A program made the translations under genes and the position numbers. From positions 23,972,745 to 24,036,744 of the forward strand of contig NC_053127.1 in the NCBI RefSeq assembly GCF_010015445.1: 64,000 nucleotides of DNA, given 5' to 3'. A model generated the notes under the pieces. It ran no database searches and was not told the DNA's origin. It was given only the letters and a program-made list of their open reading frames with translations. Shown here in pieces: positions 38,105 to 52,200 of the stretch. The DNA is from Perca fluviatilis. Its lineage: Eukaryota; Chordata; Actinopteri; Perciformes; Percidae. The stretch's first letter is position 1. Each line of letters begins with the position of its first letter.

Positions 38105-40425
38105 GAGACAGTCAAAACACGTGTGCCCATGATGATGCTGGACCTTATCACCAACACACTAAAAAAAAAAAAAAAAGAAAATAGTGCACTTGCACACTAC
38201 ATTTTTGATCATGGACTACCTACGTTCTGAAGAGAGCAGATAGGAAGTATGAGAATCTTCCCTAACCTGCCATTTGTATCCATACTCGTGTGCATCAGGG
38301 CAGGCTACAGTTATCAGTGACTCTTCCTCTGCCCTCTTAGCCCCTGATCGGCTGATATTTAACATCGGGTCAGAAGAGGAGGACAGAGGTTGCTGTCACA
38401 GCAAGCCTCTCTTTCAACTGTCACCACTTATCCTACACTACCAAGAAAATGAAACCTCTATGCCAAGCTGGAAGAATTGATTTGTGGCTACCATGTTTTT
38501 ATTTGTGTAAAACTGTTTAGTTTTTTCTCTCATGAAAGTACTGCCACTGGATTTTTAGACTGTTCCTCTGTAGGTCATTTGGGCAGCAGTTTGCTCCTTA
38601 TAGCCGAGGTTCCTCTGTCTGCCTTTGGGGTTTCTCTCATCGGCTCTACTTGAGCGGTCAGCATGGGGAGGGAAGGGAAGAGGGGAGGGTTGGAGGTTAC
38701 ACATCCAGGGATGCACTTTAATGATCACTGTTGTTTTTCCCTCAAAAGGGTTATTTTTTGTTGTTGTCATACTGTTGTGTGTTTTTAATTTCACAGCTCA
38801 AACAGCCATACCCATTGCCTCTACAGAGCTCTGGCAGATCAAACTTTGTTTACATCAAACTTGTTTTTGTATCCACAAACTTATCTGAAGCACTTTGTGA
38901 TAGTGTAGTGTTCAATTTGAAGAAATGCCACTAGATTAATTGTCCATATTATTTGTTTTAGTGGCTGAATGTGGCATCGGTGCAGGCTTGTGAAACAAGG
39001 TCCTTTTGTAAAAACTTGCGTTCTTTAAGTTGATCCAGACGTCCCATTTTAGGTTGATGGGAAATCTGAATCTACTCTTATTCGTCATTCATCCAGCCAT
39101 GTGAAAAAATAGTTTACTTTTAGAGTTTGTCCTATTTCTAGCTGTTGGTTGATCAGAGTGGATGTTTAGGGAAGTTTGGTTTAATTAGACCAATATAATA
39201 TCAGAGAAGACTTTACCTTTCATCAGTCAAGTGAAGGAGAATTTTTGCCATTTTTGAATGTGTAATGTAATCGTACCATAATCCAACTCTACATTGCCAT
39301 CATGGTGTCTATTGAAACCAAACGCTTGAAATATGATAGGTTGCTGGATGTGTTGCTGTCGCTGTCTATCAAACCAAGCTCTTTGTATTCATCTAATATT
39401 AAGGACCTTTTACTCAGAAGGGTTCGTATTTTCAACGTTACTGCTAGTCCTGCTATACAATACAATGACCAGTATAAGTTAAATATTGGTGGATGGGACA
39501 CATTCCGGAAGCACCACCGGCCATTTACTTGCTATAGTGAATTAGTTTTGTGCTGGCATATTGTCCTAGCTTTTCATGGAAAACAATCGGCTGATTTTCA
39601 GTGGTTGCACTGTTAATGAAGACCTGATCATTTTAACCATTAAAGTTATGAGAGGAAGCACTGTCTTTTCAATGGGCACAAGTAAAAATGGACCCCCAGA
39701 CACTGACGTTCTGGATGATTGTGGCTCTGTTATGGTTCTTGGTTGCAACGATGGCTGGACTAGCTAGATCATTGGTTGACGTAGTATTTGGGATCATCAC
39801 CTACTGGTACTTTTGGAATCGCAATGCTTTTGGAAGTCAGTCGTTTTATGTGTTTGGACTAAGCTGAGGGCTCTTCTCAAATTGCTCAGAGCTGTAAGCT
39901 GTAACATTAAGACTGGCACAGAACCAACCAAGCAACTGTCCCACTATAACACGATTCCTGGGAGTATATAATCTTAACGCGTCACTTGACTTCTGACACA
40001 ACCTTGGCAAATGTGCCGTTCAATGAGCAGAAATTGAGTGCATACTACTCTATTATGGTTGTTTATTTGTATGTTGGGGAACACCACCCGTTAGTCAATG
40101 GTAGAAAACATTTCTAGTGTGTATTTCAATGATTGAAAGTCAATTTTTACAATTTTTGTGAATGGTTCAAGGCCACATAAGTTTAGTGCATGATTTAAAA
40201 AAAAAAAAAACACACCAAGGGAGAAGGATGAAAGCTTCCCCCTGTTTTAAAACAGGAAATTAGTACGAAAACAAAAATACTAAAGTGAAATAGCTGAAAC
40301 GTGAAAGTTTATGTACTGTGCACCAAGAGCAAACCATGGGATTTGTCTGACTGAGAATAGTGTTTGAAGATGAAGGCCTTATGTGAACTGTATAATAGTT
40401 AATAAATTAAATCTTGTAAAATTGT
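38105..40425 (+). other. arhgap35: arhgap35 3'UTR
   Basis: About 2.3 kb without plausible ORFs, ending just past an AATAAA at 40401-40406. Includes A-runs at 38160-38176 and 40198-40210 that could cause internal priming. Confidence 0.6.
40401..40406 (+). terminator. poly(A) signal of arhgap35
   Basis: AATAAA on the plus strand, followed within 30 nt by a T-rich stretch. No better hexamer was noticed nearer the stop codon. Confidence 0.55.
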
Positions 40426-40429
40426 CCTC

Positions 40430-42560
40430 CGCTTTCTTGTGGTGCATGTGTTTGTCTTTTATTGAGCCTTTTACAATTTGAGAGGTACCTCGATGCATTA
40501 GTGTCACAATTTGCGAGCCTCAATGTTGAAATTGGAACTTCATTGTCGAAAGTGTTTTTTCTGAATGTAGTTTACGAAGCCACACAATAGCGGTAAAATT
40601 AATATGGTCACAACAATGGAGCCCGGCGAATCAATATAGTTTTGTTGGTTAAGATTTTCAGTATTATGTGAAAATCTATGAATGACAGTTTTTTGAAAAG
40701 CCGAGCTGCACTTTGCTGTCATCTGACAAAATACAGGCTATTTTTATCCACATTTTTCACTGTGGAATAGTGGAGTGTGCTTTAAACTATTTTCCTGATT
40801 GACAACTTGCTAAACAAACCCAACAAGGCATGAATATATGGCTGCTGCTCCCAAAAGATAATCAAGAGGGCCAAGAGGGCCGCGCTTATTTTTTAACTCT
40901 GCTCTCAATGAAGCATCCTTCTAATAAAGAACATACATATACATATTGCATGCAGAAAGACCTCTGATGTAGTAACTAGAAGCTGTAGTATTTAGGCTAT
41001 GATGCAGCTGACTCTGAAAAACATCAATTATTTACAGCATATCCGTCGTGAGTGACTGCACTCTTTTGGTAGAACACTTTTGTCACAGTATCTGTTAACC
41101 TGTGTGGACGGCCCGGACATTATAATGTTATGGCGCCATCTTGTGGCTGCTTAGCTGTAGAGCTACTGTAAGAAGAGGTCACATCTCACTACTCACTTTG
41201 GATTATCATGTGTAATTTGATTAAAAAGTGACGTGGCTTTACAAGTTTGTTCCCCTTTCCTGTCCACTCCTTACATTCCACATTCAACTCTTTTAAGTTA
41301 TTGGGTTTATTCTCACAAGTTGTCTCATGACTGCTCTATGTTCAGATCATAGACTGTAATGGAATAGCACATCTCACTGATCTCTTGTGTCATTCAGAGG
41401 AATGTGGTTTTGGCATTAGTTTGTATACTTTATGTGATTGTTTGATGTGTATTCAGTACAGTGTCACTACTACAAGTTCTACAGCCTGAGCACAGGCTGA
41501 GAGGATGGATATGTGGGATGTTTCCTAACATTATGCAACACATTTGACTGAATGACGCATACCACTGTAATTGTAGCTTATTAGCCTTTTCATTGATACT
41601 GTCACATAAAGCTCTCATAAAGAGAATATTAGCCTACTGAACTGCATTTGCTATCCTTTTTTATTACATCTATTAATGGAAATTGTGTTGCAATGTATAA
41701 CCTGATGATTCTATGTGGTTCTATGTGTATATGCCTACTTTACAACACAGTAAGATATAGGCTATATGCCCACAGTATGTTCCTGACGGACCTCTGTTTG
41801 TTCCAAAGTAAAAACTCAGAAGAACCCCAAACCTTAAAAAAAAAGGAACTACCGGTATGTAGTTTTCCTATCCTCTTTTTCGTTATTGTATTTACTGAGG
41901 GGCACTTAACTACGCATGAAGTTCAATTTATTTGTCATGAGGAGTAGTAGCAGTGTTGCCTTAGAAAACAGTTGTTTAATGACTTCTGTGGCTCTGGAGG
42001 AGCTTTACAGAAAAGCCTGTGTTACAAACTGGTTGTGTTGAGAGATTTTTGAGAGGTTTGAGGCAGGTAATGTCAGAATGAAAGACACTATTAAAGTTGC
42101 ATTATGGGAAGTGTAGGATGCAGTGTTTTTAGGACTTCAATAGGCACTACAAGTCAGGAAATATCTGCCTCTGCTGCTTTAATTTTGACCAAAATCTGTT
42201 TCTCACAAGCCCCCAAACTTTATAAAAGTAAAATAATAAATTGGAGTACCCCCTTTAAGTCATTTTAACCGGATTTTGACCGGATAAATATTTATATTTT
42301 CAAATTATGTTTATAATTAAAGTTAGACTTTGATTCAGTGCTGGTTTTGGTGTAATGTCAACCGGCCACAGGTTACTCCAATGAGGTCACTCAATCCAAG
42401 GTACACACTCCTCTGAGGGAATGTTTCTCTACTGTAGCACTTTACCCCCATCTCATCTCTTCTCATGATCATGCCAGCATGAAATGCTGCTTTATTTGTT
42501 CAAACATTTTCAGATGATATGCAAACAAACCTGTTGAGAATGACAGAGGCCGTGACGTAT
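40430..42560. other. intergenic DNA between arhgap35 and dscaml1 3' ends
   Basis: AT-rich with no recognisable gene or defined repeat. The two flanking genes converge here tail to tail. Confidence 0.5.
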
Positions 42561-42570
42561 GAAAGATAGC

Positions 42571-42576
42571 TTTATT
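42571..42576 (-). terminator. poly(A) signal of dscaml1
   Basis: AATAAA on the minus strand, 2.55 kb past the stop codon. It would define a long 3'UTR (42577-45124), as is common for neuronal adhesion genes. Other hexamers could be used. Confidence 0.5.
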
Positions 42577-45124
42577 GCACAAGGTGTTAGAATGATCTTT
42601 TTAGTTTTTGCTTTCTTTTCATAGAAAATGTACTTTTGAACACAAGCAATTGCTATAACAAGCAACTCAAACAAATGTTTGGGATACCCTCAACATTTTT
42701 TTTGTTTGTTTTGTTTTTGATTTTCATACATTTTTTCCTTCAATTTTTCCCTTTTAGCAAGCATGCAATGACTTTTTGAGGATGAACAAAATACAAAATA
42801 ATAAAAAATTAAATAGGACAAATGACAACATCAAAAGACCTTTAAAAAAAGAATAAAAATTCAACAAATTAGTATCAAAAACAAAGGGAAAGAAAAATGT
42901 TTTTTTTTTTTGCCCATTTCAGAAGTAAAATATTTTATTTTTGATACTATTTCAATTTTGAAATTGGGGCATTCAACCCTGATGTGTCCCCTGATTTATT
43001 CTGACGAAAATAGCTCTTCATACAAAACTGTGTTTTATGTACAAGACTTAATCTATAAACAACACTGAAAAGGTAGAGATGATGGATCTAGTATGTTTAG
43101 GGCGGTGGATTTTACTTTAATTTATCTGAATGGGGCAAAAGGACAGGAACCAGAATGCTTCAGGCATGCAGACCGACTCCAGTCCAGTATATACACACAA
43201 CAGTAGTTTGTGTGACCAAAAGAGCTACGAGTCCCTGATTTCACTTGGCTGAATTGGTTTAAGCCACATACCTTAGTACTGTTTGGCCTCTGGAACCAAC
43301 ATTTTGACAAAACCCCAAAGAAATTTAAATGAATATTATGAATCAAAATCAACAAACCAACAGATAATCCCTCCCCTAAACAAACAAACAAACAAAGCAA
43401 ATGGATAAATAAACATAAACCACAAAACGCTATCATGGAGATGCTTCAAAAAGACATTCCAATAGTTTCTTGTGTGAATGTACATCAGCGTAAAATGGAG
43501 GGGTATGGAGTTAAAGAAAGCGGGACATATACAGTACTTCAGACAGGGCAACAACAAAGATATCAATTGAGTGAACATTATATCATTTTCAAAACTGAAC
43601 TCCCTGACATATAACATTGCTCAACATTATATTATTTTACTTCATTCACATCATGACTGGGATTCTTTCAGCTAGTTATCCGTTTCTTTGAAGAGCGAAA
43701 AATCGCCAAGGCAGGCTGGGAAGTTGGTAGGATGTGTTACTGCAGCCTTAATTCTGTGTTATAACGCAAGTCTGCAACCACTTTGCACCGATCCTCCTGC
43801 CAACATACAACTTATTTGTGGAACCTCTGTGATACTGATGCCATTGTATTTGCCAATTACTCAGGCTCTCGACAAGCTCAATAGTGTCAAAGAGCCTATA
43901 TTCTCATTAGCGGACTTAATACTACAGGCTTTCTGCCATAATTGTTTCCGCCGAACACACACAGCAAACCAGGCAGGTTACTATTTGTTCACCCAGCCAG
44001 CCTGCCTTTTTCAGGAACTGGAACTTAGTAGCCTATCTTGCTTCTCCCATCTCAACATGGGGCTAGAAAAGGGCCACTCTCTGTCCGTACAGGAGCGAAA
44101 CACTCTTAGTCAGTCTACATACAGTAACATACAGAACATACCGTATATATACTAAACTTTTTTTTTTTCCCCTTTCTTTAGTCCAACCTTTTTTTAAATT
44201 TCTCTTTTTTAACTTTCATGATTGAGCGATTGTCTCGTTCTTAAATTTGACATTAACATTAAATTGCTGTATATACTACTACACTATCGTAGTACATACA
44301 ATTTATACTTTGTCATAATTTCACTTAAATGTCAATAATATACCTACATAGAAATATATATGTAAATTCTTTATAATACCAAATATTCTCTATTTTTGTA
44401 ATGTGAGAACGTATATGGTTCATTTGGGTTGTCGTGATTTGATTCAAAAGTTAGACACTGTTCAGCTGGAGAGAGATGTGTGGAGAACATTAATGTGATA
44501 GAATTTTTATCCGTCTTGGAAGTGAACCTGAATCATTTCTTTTGGAATCACCATTAAAAGAGAAAATCTGCCAATAGCTATTTGGGACTTTAAGAGACAC
44601 AAAGGGTGAAAGATACAGTAAGAATAGGGAACTTAACTGGAAGTCCTGCAAATTGACAATAATACTCAAACTATGGAGGACAGTATGTGTGTGCGCATAT
44701 GAGAGACAGGATGGCCACACAGCTTCATACTGGCTATCATCGTCTTCATCATCATAAACACAGAGCTTTCAGCTCCTCAATTACAGTCAATATTTCCAAA
44801 TGACCACAGAACTGCTTCCTGTTTTTTTTGCTGTGCTACTCCCGCGAGAACTGAGCGGAGCGGAGCACCAGCCGGCTGGAACTGTTAGTTGGAGTTAGTA
44901 AGTCTTTTATAGAGTCCCAGGTGAACATGAAAAGTATAGGATAGCTGGGTCTCTGTCTTGGAGAACATCTATCCCAAGGAAAATTAGACAGAATGCTGGG
45001 CATTTCACCATTAGTTGGGTTTAAGAAAGATGGTTGCATGCCCTTTCTGGCCCAGACTGAAGAGCACCAGATTGGGGCTGGCTTAGGAGTGGGACAGCAA
45101 TGCAAGTCTGTGCAAGAGAAGGGA
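42577..45124 (-). other. dscaml1: dscaml1 3'UTR (inferred)
   Basis: AT-rich sequence between the stop codon and the best downstream AATAAA. The 155-codon plus-strand ORF at 43688-44155 inside it has no recognisable family and is treated as chance. Confidence 0.5.
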
Positions 45125-46604
45125 CTACACCAGTGTGTATGACTTGGAGTAGGCCCCCACACTCTGTTTCTGCAGTCTCCCCAGTGCAGAGGAGCTGCTC
45201 TCTAGCAGCGAGTCTCTGGAGCCCCCCACCTTGTTACTGTTGGTGGGGTTGCTGCTCGTGCTGGAAGTGGAAGCTGTTGCTGCAGTGTTGGAGCTGGGCA
45301 TGGTGAGAGTCCTTTGGGGCAAGGTGGCAGTGCCCGAGCTCGCACCCAAGCTGCTCAGCCCAGAATGGCCCAGCGTCAGGACCTGCTGCTTGGCAGGGTC
45401 TAGAGTCTTGTGACGGCCCTGGGTGTGATACGCCCGCTGCGTCAGGCTGCGGATTGAGGCTTCCCGCGGTGGCACAGCTGGGCACGGGTCATGCAGCTCC
45501 CCTTGTTTGCGGAAGAATGGGTCTGTCTTCATGTAGAGAGGAAGGTTGCAGAATTCACCTGAGAGAACAGAGAGAAGAGTTTAAAGCTAAAATGCATTAT
45601 TTCCTATATTAATATATGCATATATGTCTGTGTTCTAACACATGCCTTGGGGGTTTTGATTTGATCCTCCATGTGTGCAGCAAGAAACTGAGCCTTGGAG
45701 ACATATAGCACATCAACCTATAAACATGACTCCCTTGTAGCTTTAGTCCTCCTAGCCAACTGTTTGCAGGTAATTATTTAGCAGTATAAAATAGTTTTTG
45801 ATTCAATTTGAATCATTCATAGTGACAGCGTCATTTTCTGGCCTTAACTGGGATTTATCTATTTATCTGCAGAGTAATTGTGTAATGAACACTTTCTCAC
45901 ACAGTCCAGTTTATCCCCACTATGTGTTTGTACTGTATTTGTTTTGGTAATATATCTCTATTCTAGGCCTTTTGTCTCTGTCCTTGATTTAAATTCCTAC
46001 TTTTGGTTTAGGAATCTCTGGCTTCGCTTTAATATCAGTCCTGTATGTCAGGGTACCGCTGGGTCACAATTTAAAAAAATAAAAATAAAAAAATATATAT
46101 AAAAAAGGTAGAAAAAGGTGGTCTATGTTGAGTGTCAATATGTAGCACTATAGGTGAATGGAAAATGCCTTATCAAAAACAAATCAAGTAAAATCAAGAA
46201 AAAGCAGGTATTAATGCATCTTTTCGTACTTACTTTTGTTAGCGCGGTGGGGAATGGGCACAGCCACGTTTTTACCACGGTCGTAGTCCTGTGGTTTGGG
46301 TGGTGAGGCAGTGAAGCGGCAGATGCCTGGTTCAGACGGCGTGCTGAGGGAGGTCATGCTGTCTGCTGGGTCATTGGTACCTGTGGTCATTTGGTCAGAT
46401 GAGCTATCGGAGATGAAACACTCTGTAATGGTGAACTTGGCATGCTGCAGGTGCTCCTCCAGCTTGGCGTGCTCGTAGGCCCTCGCCAGCTCCTCATAGG
46501 TGGACGAGGCGCTCTCTGTCGACACCATGCTGTTGCGACCCTTATCTGGAAAACATACATTGTATATTTAATATAATAATTGTGGCAACAGTTTGATTGA
46601 TGTA

Positions 46605-46638
<34 letters not shown>

Positions 46639-49250
46639 TCATCTTTATATTCAGAAAAAGGATGTACAGACAGACCTTTGGACTCACAGGAAACTTTAGT
46701 CTGTGTTTTAGAGGAAGCTGTTGGTTGGGAGTTCATGGTTTAAGATTTCTAAATTTTGGTGAGTGGGCAAACCATATATTTTTTTTTAATTTGTATCTAG
46801 ATGCAATGACATTACTGTTACATAGTCATTTTGTTATCTGCTTGTTCCACCCCCCCCTTTTTTAACAGTACCTTGTTACTTTGTGAAAGTGTTACAGGTA
46901 GCACTTATAAGGCCCTATTTTAACGATCTGAAACGCAAGTATCAAACGTGAAACGCAAGTAGCTTTGTGGGCGGATCTCGGGCGCTGTTGCTATTATACC
47001 GGCGGGATAAATGACTCTTGCGCCCGACGCAAATCTAAAATGGGTTGGTCTGAAGTAGCTAGTTGTGGTTTGGGCGTAACGTGCAATAAACCAATCAGAG
47101 CGTCATCTCACATTCCCTCTAAGAGCAGGTGTGCTTGTTCCATGGCGGATTGCTATTATAACGGCGGATTTGCCTGGCGGACGCCAGAGGGAGCTGTCTT
47201 GGATGCGGCAAAGTAATAAATGCCCGTCTTGGCCGGGTGGCGATGTTGCTGCGGCCTCTCGGGCGCATCTCCTCAAGTCTGGAGAGCATTGCTGCAGCCA
47301 TGGAGCGTGGGCCTCCAAACGCACCACCTGCACCTGTTGTGCCCCTTCCTCCTCCCCCACTCCATCTCCGTCCACCCGCTCCACCAGGAGCGCATTGCCA
47401 CTCCCAGACTAGATCCCGCCGGAGTGTCCAATCCCGCCGTAGTTCAACATCACGTCTCCTTAAATCCTCCAATATTTCCTCATTTATGTCATCAACACAT
47501 CCATGATTCATGGAAATGTTGTGTAAAACACAACAAGCCACAAAGAATGCTGCGACTTTTTGAGGAGTGTACTGTAAAGTGCCTCCTGATCTATCCAAAC
47601 ACCTGAAGCGCATTTTCAGTAATATTTTTCTTTGTAATTATGTATGGTTTGCAAAAATGGGAACTCTTGCGTCCGTTTAGATGAGAGAAGTGTATGCGCG
47701 TTGTGCACACGCTACATTATGGCCAAGCATGCGCCCCTAAAATAGCATCTGAATAACGCACCACTGACTTTAGACTAGCGCCAATGACTTTAGACCAGGT
47801 TTTTCCTGGTCTGTGGCGGAATCTTTTTCTGAAACTGCAAAATAGCACCAGGGAATGTTTGTGCCTGAACACGCCTCCTCTTTTCACTGAACCACCCCCG
47901 GGAGCGCAAATACATTCCCTAATTTACCGACGTGCGTCTGTGGAGGGAAAAGTCCGCTGTGCGTCGGTGTATAAAGTCAATTGTGCTGAGAGCAAGATAG
48001 GGCCCATAGTGTTAGCAGTCAAAGGCTTAACTAGGACATAAAAACACTGAAGTCAAGATATTTGGGAAGGCAGAGTTAGGTAAGGAGGTTAAAGATGCAC
48101 TATATTTTCTCCAGTCTTCCATTTGGTAATTTGAGGATGCATGCCATGGTGTATATAGTGTTCATATGCTGCTGGATTGGGCTTGATTTTGACAAAAAAA
48201 TACTTTATTATTTTCATAAAAGAACTGCTCTTGGTGTAAAAAAAAAAAAATGGAAATAACATAAATGCAATAGTATTAGTGGTACTAGCTGGGATTGACC
48301 CACCTGTGTCTTGCGAGAGGCTGGCGCTGTAGCTGTCACTCTCCGTGGCGGTGATGCCGTGAGAGCCCATCGTCCGCCAGTCTGAGGTCAGAGTTCGCGC
48401 CGAGGCCGTCGACTGGCTCTGACTCGGTCGGCTCAGTGTCCACTGGCTGGAATATCTGTTCCTGGAGCTGTGGGCTGATTTTATACTCTTCCTGGACACG
48501 GGGTCTGAGAGAGGTCACAGTGATCAGAGAACTTGGTAGTACGAAGACTGTGTATTGATTGTGAAGAAGATACGGTCTTTACTGTCTGAAGTGGTTAAGG
48601 TGCAACTCAATATGAGATCAAAGCTTTCACCTGCGTTTATCTGCTCAACCTTCATGTTCTGCCACTTTAGGAGTTGTAGAATGTACCGCAAAAAAATCTT
48701 AATTTGAAAAGCAAACAAACTCACTGGTGCCTGGGCGGATGTCTGACATATCAATCAAAGGCCCCGAGTTCTGGATAAGGGCTTGGTGGTGCAGAGACAC
48801 GCCTGTACAGAAGTTCTGCGGATTCACTGATTGGCTAAACTCAGTGTCTGTCACTGGCACTGCAGCTTTGTCCTCCCCTGTTGCAAGAAATAGATGTGGA
48901 GGTACAACAGTGAGACAAAAAAATATAAGCTACTAGAAAATTACAGTGATAAATGATAGTTAGTGTAGTCGAGTACAGCCACATGCCTATCTGTTTGATG
49001 CCTTCCTTGTCCTCAATGAGTAGCTGAACACGTGGGATGTCAATGTGGAGCCTTGGTCCTTGAGGAGGGCCCTTCACTGGAGTGTCAATACTGCGATTGT
49101 TCTTGCTGCACACAAACACATGTATACACACATATAGTCATACTCTTATAAGGGTTTCCAAACATATCTGAAATATTACTTCCTAGTCATAATTAATGCC
49201 CATAAAAGCTGGCTCTTACCTGATAAGCATCTCTGCGAGGCTCTTAGCAT
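45125..49250 (-). CDS. dscaml1: dscaml1 cytoplasmic tail, six exons
   Basis: Exons: 49220-49250 ([10 protein letters not shown], only 31 nt), 48987-49105 ([16 protein letters not shown]), 48725-48877 ([14 protein letters not shown]), 48304-48504 ([13 protein letters not shown]), 46234-46545 ([26 protein letters not shown]) and 45125-45558, which ends AYSKSYTLV and TAG at 45125-45127. The last exon has a Ser/Thr/Asn-rich low-complexity stretch that looks lineage-variable. The donor after 48987 is GC rather than GT. Confidence 0.94.
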
Positions 49251-52200
49251 CTATAAGTAGACAACATCTTAATTAGATTACAGTTGGCTGTCAAGATAAT
49301 CGTTTCAACTAGTCACTCTATGTTACAATAATCCATTACACACACGCACACACAATAACAGCGATTGCCTTCTGTCTCTCACCTCTAAGTCGTTTAAGCC
49401 TCTTCTCCTTGCGTTTCTTGCGGATAATGAAGAGCAAAGCAACACCAAGAGTAACCAGGATGACGGGGGAGCCGATGGAGAACAGCTTCTTCACATCATC
49501 CCCTTCTCCACGAGCTGATTTAATGGGAGGGATTGTACCTGCGGAGAGAAGAAGGAAAATATTGAATACAGAAAATTCAGTGCGAGAGGCACTCAGAAAA
49601 GATGTAGGATACACTTACTGCCATCATAGTCGGTGGTGGCAAACTGGGAGCTCTGGTTGCCACACCCAGCACTGTTGCATGCCTTCATTTTGAGCTCATA
49701 CCAGGTGGCCTCACGCAGCTCACTGAGGAAGAGCTGAGTGGTGGAGTTGGCTTTGAGACTCTGCCACACCCAGGTACCCTTGGGCCTAAAGTCCAGCATC
49801 ATGTCAGTGATGGGGCAGCCACCGCTGGTCCAGCCCTGCAGGTTGAGCCCGGCATGAGTGGAGTTGATGTGGGTGAGCAGCGGCTGATCCTTATTGAACA
49901 CTGGTTCTGTAGAGAAGAGTGGCAAAGACACAGAACAACAGGAGGTTAGAAAGGAGGGTGGCAATGCCAACAAAGCAATATAATATGTCTGTATATATTT
50001 GTGATCTTTTAATCTGGGAAAAACACTATCATTATTGGTACTATTTTACATGAAGACAAACAAATTCCCTCCACATTTCATTTACAGTCATTTTGCCTTA
50101 AAACAAACAAAATCAAATAGGATGGAACAGCAAGAGCCAAAAACAAAAAGCAACCTACAAGACAACTTTTGAGGCCCCAGAGTTCTAGTCTGTTTCCTGC
50201 TTCACTCACATGTACTGTACAACACTTTTGCTTCCACAGCTCACCTCTTCCATGTGTCTTAGCCTCAATGATCTCACTGATGCGCCCTGAGCCCACGCTG
50301 TTCTTGGCGGCCAGCTTGACCTTGTACCAGGTTCCACAGCGCAGATTGTCCAGCCTGAAGGAACGCTCACTGGAGCTGATGAACACATCCCTCCATTCCT
50401 CTGTGTTATCCACAGAATACTGCAGCACAAATCCTGCAGAATCACACAACACAAGTCATTTAGAACAACTGCTGTAAATCCAAAAAAAATCTAAGACTTG
50501 CTGCTGCTACTACATCTGTTGGACACCAGGGGGCAACAGTCAGCTAGATTCAGCTCTACTTTGACTACTTGCACAGAAACATTGTTTACACTGTTATTTA
50601 GTACAACTGACAGTAAGAGGGGGAAGCACATTGAAAAAGATCAGTCACAAAATCAGTTTTGTGAACAGTCACAAAATCAGAATTTTCTATGAGACAGCTA
50701 CATGGTGGGCAGGTGCCTCTCTGTTCACAGAAAGTCTTACCTCTGATGGAGCTTCCCCCATTGTCCCCAGGGATCCAAGCCAGGGTGATAGAAGAGGTTG
50801 AGGTAGTGGAGACGGTCAGACGAGGCTGATCAGGAGGAACTGGATGTACACACAGAGACAGTGACTCAACAACATCATCACGACATCACAAAGCAAACAC
50901 ACCCTCCACCTGCCAATTCCACTCAAATACATGTACTTCTTCTGTTTCTTCTCACCTTGCACCACTAGATTGACTATAATGGTGTCAAAGCCCAGGGTGT
51001 TAGTGGCCGTGCAGGTGTAGTACCCAGAATCCTCCGCTTTGACTGAACGTAGCACCAGTGTGCCGTTGGATAAGATCTGCCGTTGACTATCAGCTGTCAC
51101 CGGAATGGCGGAGTCCTCGCTAGAAAAGTACAGACAGGTTACAGATGTTAATCTCATCCCATAACTAAAGTTATTTTTTTCTCTCACATGCAGCAGTATT
51201 GGTCTGAGTGAGTCATGGCGCTGACATATTAAGTGGTATAAGATTAGCTCTGACCTGTCTTTGGTCCATTTAATTGTGGGGGCAGGTTCTCCCACTGAGC
51301 TGCAAGGCAGACGCACTTCCTTCATCCAGGGTGTGGTCACCGTGCCCCCAAAGGACAGGATCTTAGCTGGGACTACACACACAAAATATAAAGTGATTAA
51401 AATTGAATCTTTGACACATACTGACACACGGATGCTAGATACACCACGGCAAAACAAAAACTGCTTTGGCATCTCTCTCACAAAGATGTCTTTCTTCGTA
51501 CTTCCCCGTCTGTTATTTGTTGAATAAGTCGCCCAGTTTGCCTACTTTACTCACTGCTGAGAGTAAAAAGCTGTAGCAAAGTGTTTTAGCGTAGCCCCTC
51601 CTCTACCCTCTTAGTTTCAGTCTCTTTTCTCCATAGATCCTCCCCTCTATTGATTCTCGCCTGCTACCTCTCTCCCCAAGGGTCATTTTACTGGATAGGC
51701 CCTGTTCATCACCACATAATTAACAACAGCGTTTCTCGCAACATAGCCGCTACTCAATCAATACTACGGCTGTCAATCAATAACAGAGAGCAGACAGGGA
51801 AAAAAGGAGAGAGAGTGAGGAAAGTGATCTGTGTACGGGAGATCATGTCGCCGTTTCATAGCCATTTTTTAGAGCGCTCTCTCTCATAACCTTTACAGGA
51901 ATCTCTCTTGCCTTCTACTCCACTACAGGATCGCCCGGAGGACCCACCTTTCCCAGCAGGCTCCACTGTGACCTTTGAGCTGATGTTGCCTCGGCCGGCA
52001 GTTGTCACGGCTGCAGACCAGATGTGGTATTGTTTACCACGGGTAAGGTGCGTGATACGATAGAAGAGCATCTCTGGGTTGGCCTCGTACTCACTGGGGG
52101 CCTGGGAGAGAGGGCACGCAATGTCATGTTAGCAAACTGTGATAACACAGTGACACAACGGGCTCGGTGGCAGCTCTTGTACTCAAAACTCTACGAGACT

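Noticed and set aside
43688..44155. 155-codon plus-strand ORF
   Set aside because: It lies antisense in the inferred dscaml1 3'UTR and shows no family signature or codon bias. Chance is the simpler explanation.
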